A stretch of 64,000 nt of DNA, taken from the NCBI RefSeq assembly GCF_000092305.1, contig NC_014122.1, forward strand, positions 744,001 through 808,000, read 5' to 3'. The DNA comes from Methanocaldococcus infernus ME (GTDB lineage: Archaea; AGJL01; Methanococci; Methanococcales; Methanocaldococcaceae). Position 1 is the first letter of the stretch; each line of letters starts with the position of its first letter. The notes beneath the pieces are model-generated. The model worked only from the letters and a program-made list of their open reading frames with translations, was not told the DNA's origin and ran no database searches. Made by a program: the position numbers and the translations under genes. Below, piece after piece: positions 9,075 to 18,781 of this stretch.

Positions 9075-9722
9075 ATGGTTAAGTTAATGTTAGCATTAGA
9101 CTTAGATAAGGAGAGAGCTTTAAAAGTTGCTGAAGAAGTTAAAGACTATGTTGATGCTATCAAGGTTGGCTACCCTTTAGTGTTATCATCAAGCTTAGAA
9201 ATTGTTAAAGAGATTAAAGATATTTGTGAGAAAGAGGTTATCTTAGATTTTAAAGTTGCTGACATTCCAGCAACAAATGAGAAGATAGCTAAGCTCTCAT
9301 TAAGATATGGAGATGGAATAATAGTTCATGGATTTGTTGGAGAAGATAGTGTTAAAGCTGTGAGAGATGTGGCTAAGCCATTGAATAAAAAAACCATCTT
9401 AGTTACAGAGATGAGCCACCCAGGAGCTTTAAGGTTCATTCAGCCAATAGCTAATGAGTTAGCTATAATGGCTAAAAAATTGGAGTTAGATGGAATAGTG
9501 GCTCCATCAACAAGACCTGAGAGGTTGAGAGAGCTTAAGCATCTTTCAAACTTGCCAGTCTTAACTCCAGGAGTTGGAGCACAGGGAGGAAGGTTAGAGG
9601 AAATTATAAAAATTTTAGATGAAAATGACTATATTATCATTGGAAGAGCTATTTATAACTCAGAGGATCCTAAGAAGATGGCTAAATATTACAAAGAGAA
9701 AATTAGAGCATTGAGTAAATAA
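9075..9722 (+). CDS. pyrF: Orotidine 5'-phosphate decarboxylase
   Basis: Last step of UMP synthesis. The 215-residue TIM barrel begins MLALDLD; the catalytic DxKxxD motif is D58-K60-D63 in ILDFKVADIPAT; the phosphate-binding loop is TPGVGAQGG near 167 and the final strand IIGRAIY near 190. The length is typical for archaea. ATG start behind GGAGGT. Its last 20 bases overlap the 3' end of the convergent protease gene. Confidence 0.97.
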   Translation: MVKLMLALDLDKERALKVAEEVKDYVDAIKVGYPLVLSSSLEIVKEIKDICEKEVILDFKVADIPATNEKIAKLSLRYGDGIIVHGFVGEDSVKAVRDVAKPLNKKTILVTEMSHPGALRFIQPIANELAIMAKKLELDGIVAPSTRPERLRELKHLSNLPVLTPGVGAQGGRLEEIIKILDENDYIIIGRAIYNSEDPKKMAKYYKEKIRALSK

Positions 9723-10776
9723 TACTTCCTATTATTATCCACCAAACTAAGAGAGTTATAGAGTTTATAACTTTATCATCTAATACTCTCTCTAAGAATT
9801 CTCCTAACCTGTATGATCTCTCTTTAACCAACTCTGGGAGAGCTGTAAGGACATAGTAACCATCTAATGGCTTTGCTGGAATTAAGTTGAAGAGAGCCAA
9901 TATAAAGTTAAAGAAGGATGTCCAATAGAGAATATTGATAGCTTCTACTAACCCTTTATTAGTTGGAGCTACTAAGATCCCTAACCTTCCTAAGTCAGAG
10001 CTTTTTATATTAAACTCTAAAACTTTATTATCTCTCAGGACAGTTATTTTATATATTTTATTTGGCTCTATTTGCTTAGCTACACTTTTAAAATCTTCAA
10101 GGTTATTTATTTTCATATCATTTATTTTTAAAATAATATCTCCCTTCTTTAAGTACTTACTTGCTGGCTCTTTAACATCTAAGATCTCTAAGTTTGTTGG
10201 AGCAAAGTTAGCTAAAACAATTAGGAGAGAAGCTAACAGATAAATAAATAGGTTTGCCAATGGGCCTGCTGAGGCTATAGCTCCTCTAATCTTTTTATCA
10301 ACTTCCTTAAATTTATCATCAAGCTCTACAAAGGCTCCTAAGGGAATACCTAAGAGAAAGATAACTCCAGAGCTCTTTATTTTTATATTAAAGGATTTTG
10401 CAAAGATGCCATGAGCTAATTCATGAATTGTTATAGCTACAATTAAGCCAATCAATCCCGGAATCCAGGGAATGAGGGTTCCAAATAAAAAGATTACTGG
10501 CTTAGCCTCTTCCTTTGAGACATGTCCAAGGGCTAAATTTACACTCATTATAGTTAAGTTAATTAGCATAAAGATGCCCAAGATTGAGCATATGGGAATA
10601 GAAAGAATTCCTATTTTTCTCCAAAACTTATATTTCCCTAACTTCTCTATAATTCCAAACCCTAACTTTGTTCTCAAAATTCCAAAAATTCCATAATAAA
10701 CCTTTAAATTTGTCTTCTCCCTTACTGTATATAGGACAAGCCAAAGAATAATAAAGATTAATATTAGATACTTCAT
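9703..10776 (-). CDS. Site-2 protease family intramembrane metalloprotease with PDZ domain
   Basis: About 357 residues and six or more transmembrane segments. The zinc motif HELAH (His118, Glu119, His122) lies in a membrane helix. A PDZ-like domain (roughly residues 190-265, [19 protein letters not shown]) is followed by the second zinc-ligand motif [12 protein letters not shown] (Asp near 310). Such proteases cut membrane-bound substrates, often regulators. The ATG at 10776 is preferred over the TTG six bases upstream. It is convergent with pyrF and divergent from the 10.8 kb gene. Confidence 0.9.
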   Translation of the reverse strand: MKYLILIFIILWLVLYTVREKTNLKVYYGIFGILRTKLGFGIIEKLGKYKFWRKIGILSIPICSILGIFMLINLTIMSVNLALGHVSKEEAKPVIFLFGTLIPWIPGLIGLIVAITIHELAHGIFAKSFNIKIKSSGVIFLLGIPLGAFVELDDKFKEVDKKIRGAIASAGPLANLFIYLLASLLIVLANFAPTNLEILDVKEPASKYLKKGDIILKINDMKINNLEDFKSVAKQIEPNKIYKITVLRDNKVLEFNIKSSDLGRLGILVAPTNKGLVEAINILYWTSFFNFILALFNLIPAKPLDGYYVLTALPELVKERSYRLGEFLERVLDDKVINSITLLVWWIIIGSIIYSML

Positions 10777-10803
10777 AAGCAAAACCTCTTTTTGGTGATC
10801 ATT

Positions 10804-11373
10804 GTGAAGCTATTTGAAAAACCTGGGAAAGAGAATACTGACGAAACCTTAAGGATAGCTGTTGAAAGAGCTAAGAAGGGAGATATAAAAAGTATAGTTG
10901 TAGCTTCATCAACTGGAGAGACTGCTAAGAAGCTCTTAGATTTATTAGAGAAGGAGAAGTTAAATTTAAATGTTGTTGTTGTAACCTACCATCAAGGTTT
11001 TCATGGGGAGGATAAGATATCAATGCCTCCAGAGGTTGAAGAAGAACTTAAAAAAAGAGGGGCTAAGGTTTTTAGAGGAACACATGCCTTAAGTGGGGTT
11101 GAGAGAGGGATATCTAATAAATTGGGTGGCTATGGGCCTGTTCAAGTGATAGCTGAAACCTTAAGAACCTTTGGGCATGGAGTTAAGGTTTGCTATGAAA
11201 TTGTTGTTATGGCATGTGATGCTGGCTTAATAAAGGCTAAAGAAGAAGTTATAGCCATAGGAGGGAGAGGTAGAGGAGCTGATACAGCTATGGTTATAAA
11301 GCCTGCTAATATGAACACCTTCTTTAACATAGAGGCAAGAGAGATTTTATGCATGCCAAGGTTAAAGAAATAA
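10804..11373 (+). CDS. Pyruvate kinase C-terminal-domain-like protein
   Basis: 189 residues from GTG at 10804, chosen because GGTGATC ends four bases earlier; an upstream TTG at 10792 would run through the ribosome site. The fold signature is that of the stand-alone pyruvate kinase alpha/beta domain: [36 protein letters not shown], and [18 protein letters not shown]. It is widespread in archaea and has no known activity; a nucleotide-sugar or phosphate-binding role is possible. No catalytic pyruvate kinase barrel is present. Confidence 0.8.
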   Translation: MKLFEKPGKENTDETLRIAVERAKKGDIKSIVVASSTGETAKKLLDLLEKEKLNLNVVVVTYHQGFHGEDKISMPPEVEEELKKRGAKVFRGTHALSGVERGISNKLGGYGPVQVIAETLRTFGHGVKVCYEIVVMACDAGLIKAKEEVIAIGGRGRGADTAMVIKPANMNTFFNIEAREILCMPRLKK

Positions 11374-11402
11374 AACTCTTTTTAATATTTTTTGGTGATT
11401 GA

Positions 11403-11477
11403 ATGAAATTTTTTGACAGAGAGGAAGAAATTAAAGAGGTTTTACACATCTTAAATAGAGAGCCAGAGGATATATAA
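11403..11477 (+). pseudogene. Remnant of an archaeal AAA ATPase gene (N-terminus only)
   Basis: A 24-codon frame, MKFFDREEEIKEVLHILNRE then a stop, preceded by a perfect GGTGAT site. The opening is the standard N-terminus of the large Methanocaldococcus-type archaeal ATPase family (compare MKFYNREKEVRYLK at 36.1 kb). Everything from the P-loop onwards is missing. It reads as a deletion scar rather than a working small gene. Confidence 0.65.
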
Positions 11478-11571
11478 ATTATATTTCAGTAAGTTATTTA
11501 TTAAGGCTCTCTAATTGTTATACTTAACTCTTTAACAGTCCAAATTTTAAAAACCTAAAGGGGGTGGATCT

Positions 11572-11715
11572 ATGAGGTTGAAGGCTATAAAGGTTGAGGG
11601 AAGATGGGGAACCTTCTTAAGATGTCCAAGGTGTGGCATGCTCTTTAAGGATCAAAAACAATATTCAAGACATGTAAATAAGGCTCATAGACACTTATTT
11701 AAAAAAGAGGAATAA
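11572..11715 (+). CDS. Small C2H2 zinc-finger protein
   Basis: 47 residues with ATG behind GGGGGTGG. The single zinc finger is C-x2-C (residues 18 and 21 in LRCPRCGML) followed by H-x4-H or H-x5-H ([12 protein letters not shown]), flanked by basic residues, so nucleic-acid binding is likely. Mini zinc-finger proteins of this size are common in archaea and are missed by length cut-offs. It lies 25 bases upstream of coaD and may be co-transcribed with it. Confidence 0.75.
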   Translation: MRLKAIKVEGRWGTFLRCPRCGMLFKDQKQYSRHVNKAHRHLFKKEE

Positions 11716-11740
11716 TTTTTAATTATTTTTTTGTGGAACT

Positions 11741-12187
11741 ATGAAAAAGGTGGTTGTTGGAGGAACCTTTGATATCTTACATAAAGGGCATAAAGAGCTT
11801 CTAAAGTTTGCCTCATCCTTGGGAAAGCTTATAGTTGGAATAACTTCAGATGAGTTTGCTAAGAAATATAAGAAACATGAGATAAACCCATTATCCATTA
11901 GATTAAAAAATTTAAAATATTTTTTGAACCAGATAAATGCTGAGTATGAGATAAAGGTTATAGATGATCCTTTTGGAGATGCTGTAGAAAAAGACTATGA
12001 CATAATTGTTGTCACTGAAGAAACCAAAAAAAATGCTGAGAAAATTAATGAGATGAGAGTTAAGAAAGGGCTAAAACCTTTAAAAATAGTTGTCTTTAAC
12101 TATATCTTGGCTGAGAATGGGAAGCCTATAACAACAACAAGGATAAGAAAGAGAGAAATTGATGAAGAAGGTAGATTATGGAAGTAG
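11741..12187 (+). CDS. coaD: Phosphopantetheine adenylyltransferase (archaeal type)
   Basis: Fourth step of coenzyme A synthesis from pantothenate. 148-residue nucleotidyltransferase with [11 protein letters not shown] at residues 7-17 (HxGH motif) and the C-terminal [14 protein letters not shown], the archaeal/eukaryotic PPAT signature in place of ISSTxxR. The length is typical. ATG start. The 3' end overlaps the downstream transporter by ten bases. Confidence 0.92.
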   Translation: MKKVVVGGTFDILHKGHKELLKFASSLGKLIVGITSDEFAKKYKKHEINPLSIRLKNLKYFLNQINAEYEIKVIDDPFGDAVEKDYDIIVVTEETKKNAEKINEMRVKKGLKPLKIVVFNYILAENGKPITTTRIRKREIDEEGRLWK

Positions 12188-13086
12188 TTCTTATCATCTT
12201 AATGCTTATTGGCAGTGGCTATTTTTTAAAAATTTTAAATATTTTAAAGGAAGAGGACAGAGTTACTTTAAATAATATAGTTATTTACTTGACAATGCCT
12301 TCAACCATTTTCTTAACTATTTTAAAGCATGCTAAGCAAGCTGAGCTCTTAAATTTTTTAAAATTGCCAGTAGCTCTTTTTTTAACCAATCTACTTATAG
12401 CTCTTATTGTTTATTACCTTGGAAAGCTCTTAAAATTGGACAAAAAACTTTTAGGCTCTTTGATCTTAGTTTCTATGCTTGGAAATACAGGATTTTTAGG
12501 TTATCCTGTGGTTTTAGAGATGTTTGGAGATGAAGGGTTATTAAGGGCTATCTTCTGTGACATGGGTGGAGTCTTTGCCACTATGTTATTGGGAACCTAT
12601 GTAGGAATAAGCTTTGGAGAGAATAAGGGAAGTGTAATTAAAGAACTTCTAAAGTTTCCTCCTCTTATAACTATGGCTTTCTCAGTTCTTTTAGTATATT
12701 TTGGATTTAACTTAAGTTATTTGCCAGAGTTTATATTAAAATTTTTAAAGTATTTATCTTCAGCCACTGTTCCCTTAATTATGATGTCTTTAGGCTTATC
12801 TCTATCTCCATCAGCTCTAAAATTTGGAGTAAAGTATGGCTTGGTAGCAAGTTTTTTTAGATTTATCTTTTCTCCAATGTTAGCTTTAGCTCTCTCCTTT
12901 CTCTTTAATATTCAAGGCTTGGAAAGGAATGTTTTATTAGTGGAGAGTTCTATGCCCTCTGCCATGATGTGCTTAGTGCTTGGAACTCTATATAAGTTGG
13001 ATGTTAAAGCCATAGCTTCATCAATATTTATAACTACAACTCTCTCACTGTTGGTTATAGCATTCTGGAGCTTTCTTTTTAGCTAA
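12178..13086 (+). CDS. AEC-family (auxin efflux carrier-like) transporter
   Basis: 302 residues and about ten transmembrane helices. Family features are the N-terminal [12 protein letters not shown], the [12 protein letters not shown] segment, [12 protein letters not shown] and the second-half repeat [16 protein letters not shown]. In prokaryotes these carriers move malate, amino acids or similar acids; the substrate here is not evident. ATG start inside the coaD 3' end. Its final 42 bases overlap the convergent DUF368 gene. Confidence 0.88.
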   Translation: MEVVLIILMLIGSGYFLKILNILKEEDRVTLNNIVIYLTMPSTIFLTILKHAKQAELLNFLKLPVALFLTNLLIALIVYYLGKLLKLDKKLLGSLILVSMLGNTGFLGYPVVLEMFGDEGLLRAIFCDMGGVFATMLLGTYVGISFGENKGSVIKELLKFPPLITMAFSVLLVYFGFNLSYLPEFILKFLKYLSSATVPLIMMSLGLSLSPSALKFGVKYGLVASFFRFIFSPMLALALSFLFNIQGLERNVLLVESSMPSAMMCLVLGTLYKLDVKAIASSIFITTTLSLLVIAFWSFLFS

Positions 13087-13896
13087 TCTTTCTAAGGTTA
13101 ATACTAAAAGAAAGCCAGAGAGCAAGATAATGGTTGAGGTTAAGCTAAAGCTAACCTTGGATAGTGGATATCTCAAAGCTCCTAACATCACTCCAACTAA
13201 GAAAGATAATATTAAAGATCTATATTTTTCAAAGGCATAACTCAAAATTTTTGAAAAGATGAATAGTCCTAAAAAGGCTCCTAAGCCAAAAATAGATAGT
13301 TTTAAAATATCTAAATTTTTAACTAAATTAATCACATATTCATACTGATTTAGGAATAACAAGATGTAAGAGCCAGAAATTCCTGGGAGGATCATGGCAC
13401 AACTTGCTAAGAAGCCAGAGAGGAAGAGAGTTAGGGGAGATCTTGTTAGCATTATTGAGGAAGAGCCTGAGATAAAGAAAGCTAAGAGGAAGCCAAGGAA
13501 AAAGAAAATAACTGAGAAAATATTTATCTCCTTAATTTCTCTGTAAATTAGGATTGAAGAGCCAATAATTAAGCCAGAGAATAGAGAATAGACTAAAGAG
13601 CTATAGCTCTGTAATAAGAAGGCTATAATGTGAGACATAACTAAGAAAGCTGAACCTATCCCAAGAGCTAAAGGAATAAAAAGTTGGAAATCTATTTTTT
13701 TAAGATAGTGCTTAGCTCTCTCAATATCTCCTTTTATAAGATAAATGAGAAAGTGAATATTTAAATTACTAATTGCCTTTATTAACCTCTCATAAATTCC
13801 TGTTATAAATGCTATTGTCCCTCCAGAGATCCCTGGAATGATGTCAGCAATTCCCATAAGTATACCTTTTAGAAATATCTTTAACTCTTCTTTCAT
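13045..13896 (-). CDS. DUF368 integral membrane protein
   Basis: 283 residues, eight or more helices. The family motif GIADIIPGISGGTIAFITGIYERL is near the N-terminus (broken here into two parts: GIADIIPG and ISGGTIAFITGIY), and the symmetric CAMILPGISGSYILLFLNQYE is in the second half. DUF368/DedA-related PopT proteins are implicated in polyprenyl phosphate lipid translocation in bacteria and archaea; that role is inferred here. ATG with GGAGGAAT ahead. It overlaps the convergent transporter by 42 bases. Confidence 0.85.
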   Translation of the reverse strand: MKEELKIFLKGILMGIADIIPGISGGTIAFITGIYERLIKAISNLNIHFLIYLIKGDIERAKHYLKKIDFQLFIPLALGIGSAFLVMSHIIAFLLQSYSSLVYSLFSGLIIGSSILIYREIKEINIFSVIFFFLGFLLAFFISGSSSIMLTRSPLTLFLSGFLASCAMILPGISGSYILLFLNQYEYVINLVKNLDILKLSIFGLGAFLGLFIFSKILSYAFEKYRSLILSFLVGVMLGALRYPLSKVSFSLTSTIILLSGFLLVLTLERLAKKKAPECYNQQ

Positions 13897-13960
13897 TAAT
13901 ATTCCTCCTTTACTACTGGCTTAACATTAATTCAGAACTTTTAATATAAATACATAATTA

Positions 13961-14059
13961 TTGAAAAAATTAGTTAAGCTACAACAAGTAATAGAAGATC
14001 CAAATAAATTTTTAGGAGGCACTATTAAGTATCTAAGAGCACAATACTTAATTAATTGA
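13961..14059 (+). pseudogene. Possible short gene remnant
   Basis: A 32-codon frame from TTG, LQQVIEDPNKFLGGTIKYL then RAQYLIN and a stop. It looks protein-like, but there is no ribosome site, and frame disruption upstream suggests the tail of a lost gene. It occupies the 189-base gap between the DUF368 and EVE genes. I do not recognise the family. Confidence 0.3.
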
Positions 14060-14085
14060 AAAATTAAAATTGTTAGGTGGTATAA

Positions 14086-14535
14086 ATGGCTTATTGGCTT
14101 TGTATAACAAATGAGGATAACTGGAAAGTTATAAAAGAAAAGAAGATTTGGGGAGTTTCTGAAAGGCATAAGAATAGCATAAATAAGGTTAAGGTTGGAG
14201 ACATCTTAGTTATTTATGAAATTCAGAGAAGTGGGAAAGATTATAAACCACCTTATATAAGAGGAGTTTATGAAGTAGCTTCAAAAGTTTATAAGGACTC
14301 AACAAAAATTTTTAAACCCACTCCAAGAAATCCAAATGAAAGGTTCCCTTGGAGGGTTAAGTTAAAAGAAATTAAAGTTTTTGAGCCACCAATTAACTTT
14401 AAAGACTTGATCCCAAAACTTAAATTTATCACAAATAAGAAAAAGTGGAGTGGACATTTAATGGGAAAGGCCATGAGAGAAATTCCAGAGGAGGATTATA
14501 AATTAATCTGTGAGAGCTATGAAGGTTTATGTTGA
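14086..14535 (+). CDS. EVE-domain protein
   Basis: 149 residues covering a single EVE (PUA-like) domain: [20 protein letters not shown], the [23 protein letters not shown] core, and [22 protein letters not shown]-like domains bind modified bases in RNA or DNA. The TAGGTGG ribosome site lies just ahead of the ATG. The 3' end overlaps the tRNA methylthiotransferase start by 17 bases, which couples the two and hints at an RNA-modification link (inference). Confidence 0.85.
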   Translation: MAYWLCITNEDNWKVIKEKKIWGVSERHKNSINKVKVGDILVIYEIQRSGKDYKPPYIRGVYEVASKVYKDSTKIFKPTPRNPNERFPWRVKLKEIKVFEPPINFKDLIPKLKFITNKKKWSGHLMGKAMREIPEEDYKLICESYEGLC

Positions 14536-15754
14536 AGGATATGGCTGTGTTCTAAACAAGGCAGACACTGAAATTATTAAAGAGTCTTTAATTAAGGAAG
14601 GATTTGAAATAACTGAGAGCTTAGATGAAGCTAATATAGTAATTATAAACACCTGTGTAGTAAGACTTGAAACAGAGAATAAGATGATGCATAGAATTAA
14701 CTATCTAAACTCCCTTGGAAAGCTTGTTATAGTTGCTGGCTGTTTGCCAAAGGCTTTAAAGGAGAAGGTTGAAGGATTCTATCATATCTATCCTAAAGAG
14801 GCTCATAGAGCTGGAGAAATTCTAAAGGATATATTAACCAAGAAAAAGAAAGAAGATAGGGGAGAGGAAAAAGAACTTTATAAAAAGCTTAACTACCTTA
14901 AGCCCAAGCTTGTAACTCCACTACCTATTTCAGAAGGTTGCTTAGGAAATTGCTCCTACTGTATTGTTAAGATAGCAAGAGGTAAACTAATTTCCTATCC
15001 AAGAGAATTTTTAGTTAGAAAAGCTGAGGAGTTAGTAAAAGGAGGGGCTAAGTGCTTACTTATCACTGCCCAAGATACTGCTTGCTATGGGTTGGATAGA
15101 GGAGATAACTTAGCTAACTTACTTAAAGATCTATGTCAAATTGAAGGAGAGTTTATAATGAGAGTTGGCATGATGCATGCTAAATATCTTTCTCCAATAT
15201 TAGATGAGATTATAGAGCTTTATAGAGAAGAGGAAAAGATTGGGAAATTTTTACATCTCCCTCTACAGAGTGGAGATGATGAGATTCTTAAGTTAATGGG
15301 AAGAGGTTATAGTGTTGATGAATTTATTAGCATTGTAAAAGAATTTAAAAGAAAGGTTAAAGACCTCTGTTTTACAACTGACGTTATTGTTGGCTTTCCA
15401 GGGGAAACAGAGGAAGCTTTTAACAACACTTTGGAAGTGCTAAGAAAGTTAAAGCCAGACTATATACATGGAGCTAAATACACCCAGAGGAAGGGAACAG
15501 AAGCAGCAAGAATGAAGCAGTTAGATACAAAGATAAGAAAGAGAAGGACAGAGATCTTAGACAAGTTGAGAAGAGAGCTTAGCTATCTAAATAATAAAAA
15601 ATATGTTGGTAGGGAGATGAGAACTTTAATAATAGAGAAAAATAAAGGATACACTGAAAACTTTAAAGTTGTAAGGTTTGAAAAAGAGCAAGAAGTTGGA
15701 AAATTTAAAAAAGTTAAAATTAAAGATGCTACAACATTCACATTAAGGGCTTAG
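14519..15754 (+). CDS. tRNA (t6A37) methylthiotransferase, archaeal MiaB/MtaB family
   Basis: Radical SAM enzyme expected to convert t6A37 to ms2t6A37 in tRNAs reading ANN codons. 411 residues from the ATG. The N-terminal MTTase domain has [18 protein letters not shown] and VVAGCLP cysteines; the radical SAM motif is [18 protein letters not shown] near residue 145; a TRAM domain ends the protein. The ATG at 14519 is preferred over the GTG at 14510. It overlaps the EVE gene and converges with hmd, the two stops overlapping by four bases. Confidence 0.92.
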   Translation: MKVYVEGYGCVLNKADTEIIKESLIKEGFEITESLDEANIVIINTCVVRLETENKMMHRINYLNSLGKLVIVAGCLPKALKEKVEGFYHIYPKEAHRAGEILKDILTKKKKEDRGEEKELYKKLNYLKPKLVTPLPISEGCLGNCSYCIVKIARGKLISYPREFLVRKAEELVKGGAKCLLITAQDTACYGLDRGDNLANLLKDLCQIEGEFIMRVGMMHAKYLSPILDEIIELYREEEKIGKFLHLPLQSGDDEILKLMGRGYSVDEFISIVKEFKRKVKDLCFTTDVIVGFPGETEEAFNNTLEVLRKLKPDYIHGAKYTQRKGTEAARMKQLDTKIRKRRTEILDKLRRELSYLNNKKYVGREMRTLIIEKNKGYTENFKVVRFEKEQEVGKFKKVKIKDATTFTLRA

Positions 15755-16782
15755 CATTTTTTATGCTTCTCTAAAACCTTTAAAGCTGATGGTAAGATAT
15801 CAGCTAATGGACCAAAGCACATACTGTCAGCAGTTCCTAATAGTGCTCCTGGGTCTAAGGCTTCTTCCATATTTGCTATTCCCTTCTCCTTCATTAACTC
15901 CATCAATCTCTCTAAGGATTCTTCAGCCATCATCTGAGCAAAGTCAGCTGGAGCTCCTAAGATCTTGGTGACAGCATCTCTATAGGCTAATAAACCAGCA
16001 TAAACTACAGCTGTAACAGCTGATCCCATGTCACAGACAGGGCTAATTAACTTAGCTGGCATTCTGTAAGCATTTCCTCTTGCCTTCTTAGCTATCTCAT
16101 ATAACTTATCTATAGCCTCTGGCTTAGCATAACCTTCAGCTATATAAACTTGTCCCTTCATCTCAGGAACACATCCTGGATGGTAAGAAGAGACATTTAA
16201 ATCCTTTCTTCCTAAGTCTTCAAAGATCTTAGCAAACTTGACAGTAGGGATGGTACAGGCATGGGTTATAATAGCTCCTTCTGGGATGTCATTGATAAAC
16301 TTCTTTATTATATCTGGCTGTTTCTTTCCTTTTGGTAGCCAGGTTAAGATAAAGTCCGCATCTTGGACAGCTTCACTATCACTTTCAGCAACCTTTAAGC
16401 CAACGTCTTCAGGATGGACAAAGTGGATACATGCCTTAGGTGGCTTTGGTAACTCTTTAGCTTTAGCTAAAACAGTTTCTCTTATCTTTGGCATTATACT
16501 CTCAGGATCTCCATTTAAGTGTGCTTCCATAACCTCTTTAGGATCAAACTCATCAATAATAACTAACCCTGGCTCCTCTTTAAAGCATGGGTCAGCAACA
16601 ACAACCTCTTTAACCTCTGGAACTAAGTGTAAAAGTTCTGCAGCCATGGTTATACTTGAGTGGGTTAAAGCTATCTCTGGCTTACCAACCTCTTTAGCAA
16701 CTTGGCAAGCTCTCATGAAGTTGGTTATCCCTGCTGATGCATGGGTTCTGTAACATCCTATTCCCAAAACTGCAACTTTCAT
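15751..16782 (-). CDS. hmd: H2-forming methylenetetrahydromethanopterin dehydrogenase ([Fe]-hydrogenase)
   Basis: Reduces methenyl-H4MPT with H2 in CO2 methanogenesis, using the iron-guanylylpyridinol cofactor. 343 residues. The iron ligand Cys176 is present in ITHACTIPT, and catalytic His14 in GCYRTH. The NAD-fold glycine motif is VLGIGCYR. The intact active site argues for the true enzyme rather than an HmdII/III paralogue. ATG behind GGTGAAAGA; a TATA-like TTATATAA lies about 30 bases upstream. The hcg cofactor genes are not in the window. Confidence 0.97.
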   Translation of the reverse strand: MKVAVLGIGCYRTHASAGITNFMRACQVAKEVGKPEIALTHSSITMAAELLHLVPEVKEVVVADPCFKEEPGLVIIDEFDPKEVMEAHLNGDPESIMPKIRETVLAKAKELPKPPKACIHFVHPEDVGLKVAESDSEAVQDADFILTWLPKGKKQPDIIKKFINDIPEGAIITHACTIPTVKFAKIFEDLGRKDLNVSSYHPGCVPEMKGQVYIAEGYAKPEAIDKLYEIAKKARGNAYRMPAKLISPVCDMGSAVTAVVYAGLLAYRDAVTKILGAPADFAQMMAEESLERLMELMKEKGIANMEEALDPGALLGTADSMCFGPLADILPSALKVLEKHKKC

Positions 16783-16807
16783 TCTTTCACCTTTTTAAAG
16801 CTTTTTT

Positions 16808-16817
16808 ATTATATAAT
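16808..16817 (-). promoter_or_regulatory. TATA-like box upstream of hmd
   Basis: On the minus strand the sequence ATTATATAAT sits about 30 bases ahead of the hmd ATG, which implies a very short 5' leader. This is consistent with strong, simple promoters of methanogenesis genes; no other regulatory element is obvious in the 109-base gap. Confidence 0.5.
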
Positions 16818-16891
16818 TAGTTTAGGACAATCATTATATATTTTTCTATTTTTCTCCTAAAAAATCTATTACTTATTCAAAAATTTATTAG

Positions 16892-17755
16892 GTGATATTT
16901 ATAAGCTTAATAGAGTTTTCTAAATGGACAAAGGAAAAGAGAAAGTTGAATAACTTGGAAGAGCTAAAAAGAGATATATTAGAGCAATTTAAAGAAAATA
17001 ACTGCTTAAATAAGAAAATAGTGGCTATGGTTAGTGGAGGAAAGGATAGCTCAACAGCCTTAGCTTTGGCATTAGATTTAGGTTTAGAGGTTAAATATTT
17101 AGTTCACTTCACCCATAGATGGAGCTGGGACATTTGTAAAGAGGAAGTTATGAAATTAAGTGATAGGTTTGGGATAGAGGTTAAGTTTATAGATATAACA
17201 GAAGAGCTTTTAAAGAGGATAAAGGGAGCTAAGCCAAGTAGCATATGTAGGATATGTAAAAATATTATGAAGGATAAAGCTGTAGATATAGCCAAAAGAG
17301 AAGACTCCATAATTTTAACTGGAGATTCTGCACTTGAAAAGGTTTCTGGAGCTATTATGAACTATCTAAGGAGGAAGTATGGAGAAGTTAAATATAACAA
17401 GATGGAGCTAACAAAGGTTCCTGAGAAGTATAACATTTTCTTCTTTAGACCACTAATTAGGTTAGCCTATGAAGATGTTCTAAAGTTGATGAAATACTAT
17501 AACTTAAATATAAGGAGGGTTCATGAAGTAGGAGATAAAAAATTTTGGAGAGAGGGTTGTTGCTTACAGTATGCTAAGAAACTTGATGAGGAAACTTTTA
17601 ATAAACTCTATTTGTATAATAAAATAGCTACAGAGGTTGCAAGAGAACACAACTTTAGAGCTTCAGTAAAATATCCTCCATTAGAAATTATCACTGTTCC
17701 AAATAAAGAGGAGTATAAGGAGTTAATTATGAAAAGATTGAGGGAATTAGAATGA
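16892..17755 (+). CDS. PP-loop ATP pyrophosphatase, TtcA-like
   Basis: 287 residues in the longest frame. The PP-loop SGGKDSST is at about 48-55; CRICKNIM near 112 and the CC pair in [12 protein letters not shown] near 228 could hold an iron-sulfur cluster or sulfur carrier. This resembles TtcA/Ncs6-type sulfurtransferases acting on tRNA, but the exact product is unknown. Start uncertain: the GTG at 16892 is inside the GGTGAT ribosome site; the site points to an ATA at 16901, and no ATG is available. The ATG of the next gene overlaps its stop by four bases. Confidence 0.8.
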   Translation: MIFISLIEFSKWTKEKRKLNNLEELKRDILEQFKENNCLNKKIVAMVSGGKDSSTALALALDLGLEVKYLVHFTHRWSWDICKEEVMKLSDRFGIEVKFIDITEELLKRIKGAKPSSICRICKNIMKDKAVDIAKREDSIILTGDSALEKVSGAIMNYLRRKYGEVKYNKMELTKVPEKYNIFFFRPLIRLAYEDVLKLMKYYNLNIRRVHEVGDKKFWREGCCLQYAKKLDEETFNKLYLYNKIATEVAREHNFRASVKYPPLEIITVPNKEEYKELIMKRLRELE

Positions 17756-18288
17756 AAATTTATAGACTGACTGGAATTAAAGCACTTCTCTTTTTATTAA
17801 TCTTTTTTACAGCCTTATTTATCTTAATCTCTATCTCTTTAGTTTTAATACTCCCAATAATTATTATTTTTTTAATCTACATTCTCTACAAAGTAAAGAT
17901 AAAGAGATTTTTTAAAAAGCTCTGGTGGAGGATTAGAAGAAAAAGAATTAAGATTAAAGATCTCTCTGACAATGGAGAGGTTAAAATTCACTTTCCAAGG
18001 AGAATAGAGGTTGAGGATGAAAAGGATGAGTTTATTAAATACTTAATAAGCTTAGGAGGAAAAAAAGAGGGGAAATTTGTAGTGTTTAAAGGATATAAAT
18101 GCTTTCCAATATATAAGGAAAGTTATCCTGTTAATGAAATCATCTCCCTAAACTACCCAGAAGATTGTGAAGCTGTTATTTTAGGGCTAAAGGGTTCTCC
18201 AGCTAAGCCCAAGTTTTTATATTTAATTCCTAAGGAATACTTAAAGAGGAGAATGAGCTTAGAGGAAATTAAGAGGTTTATGGTCTAA
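17752..18288 (+). CDS. Membrane-anchored protein of unknown function
   Basis: 178 residues. One or two N-terminal hydrophobic helices (about residues 11-42) are followed by a strongly basic stretch ([19 protein letters not shown]) and a soluble alpha/beta domain with the [20 protein letters not shown] and [13 protein letters not shown] segments. The topology puts the domain in the cytoplasm next to the membrane. It is translationally coupled to the PP-loop gene (ATGA) and converges with endA, overlapping it by 11 bases. I do not recognise the family. Confidence 0.65.
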   Translation: MKIYRLTGIKALLFLLIFFTALFILISISLVLILPIIIIFLIYILYKVKIKRFFKKLWWRIRRKRIKIKDLSDNGEVKIHFPRRIEVEDEKDEFIKYLISLGGKKEGKFVVFKGYKCFPIYKESYPVNEIISLNYPEDCEAVILGLKGSPAKPKFLYLIPKEYLKRRMSLEEIKRFMV

Positions 18289-18781
18289 CATAAGCCATAT
18301 TGTAATAGACTATATCTCCATCATCATCAACTATAGCTATCAAAAGCTTTTTTCTTACAGAATGGGCTACTCTAACAAAGCCAGTTAGCTCATTAATAAA
18401 AATTTTGCCATTTTCAGGGAAAACTCTAACTAAGTATTCTGAATGCTCCTCCATCTTCCTATAAAGTCTAAAGTCAGAGCCATACTTTAGCCCAGTCTTC
18501 ACTATATAGCCCCTATTTCTAAGATCTTTATAAACTAAGTATTTGATGCATAAATACTCTTCAATTTCTTTAGCATATAAATAAAGCTCTTCAAAGCTAA
18601 GCTCTTTTTTTCCTTTTTTTACAGTTATCCAGCCCATCTCAACCAAGTAGAGAGCTTCAATTAAAGAAAGGGATAAAAAGTTTTTCTCAAGCTTTCCATA
18701 GTGTCTTGAAGTTAGCTTACTTACATTTTTGTTAAATATAACAACTCTATCTTTATCTAAATAGCCAACAATCTTACTCAT
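18278..18781 (-). CDS. endA: tRNA-splicing endonuclease (homotetramer type)
   Basis: Cuts bulge-helix-bulge introns in tRNA and rRNA precursors. 167 residues, the size of the homotetrameric archaeal form. The C-terminal catalytic domain is nearly canonical: [20 protein letters not shown], and [19 protein letters not shown]; Tyr107, His113 and Lys144 are the probable catalytic triad. ATG start inside the atwA 3' end (overlap of eight bases), so it is the last gene of the atwA cluster. Confidence 0.95.
   Translation of the reverse strand: MSKIVGYLDKDRVVIFNKNVSKLTSRHYGKLEKNFLSLSLIEALYLVEMGWITVKKGKKELSFEELYLYAKEIEEYLCIKYLVYKDLRNRGYIVKTGLKYGSDFRLYRKMEEHSEYLVRVFPENGKIFINELTGFVRVAHSVRKKLLIAIVDDDGDIVYYNMAYVRP

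Noticed and set aside
13927-14169. Minus-strand 80-residue frame before the EVE gene
   Set aside because: It overlaps the EVE gene start and its ribosome site and has no coding signature; a plus-strand remnant at 13961 fits the stretch better.
16238-16753. 171-residue plus-strand frame inside hmd
   Set aside because: It is fully antisense to a highly conserved enzyme gene and has no independent support.
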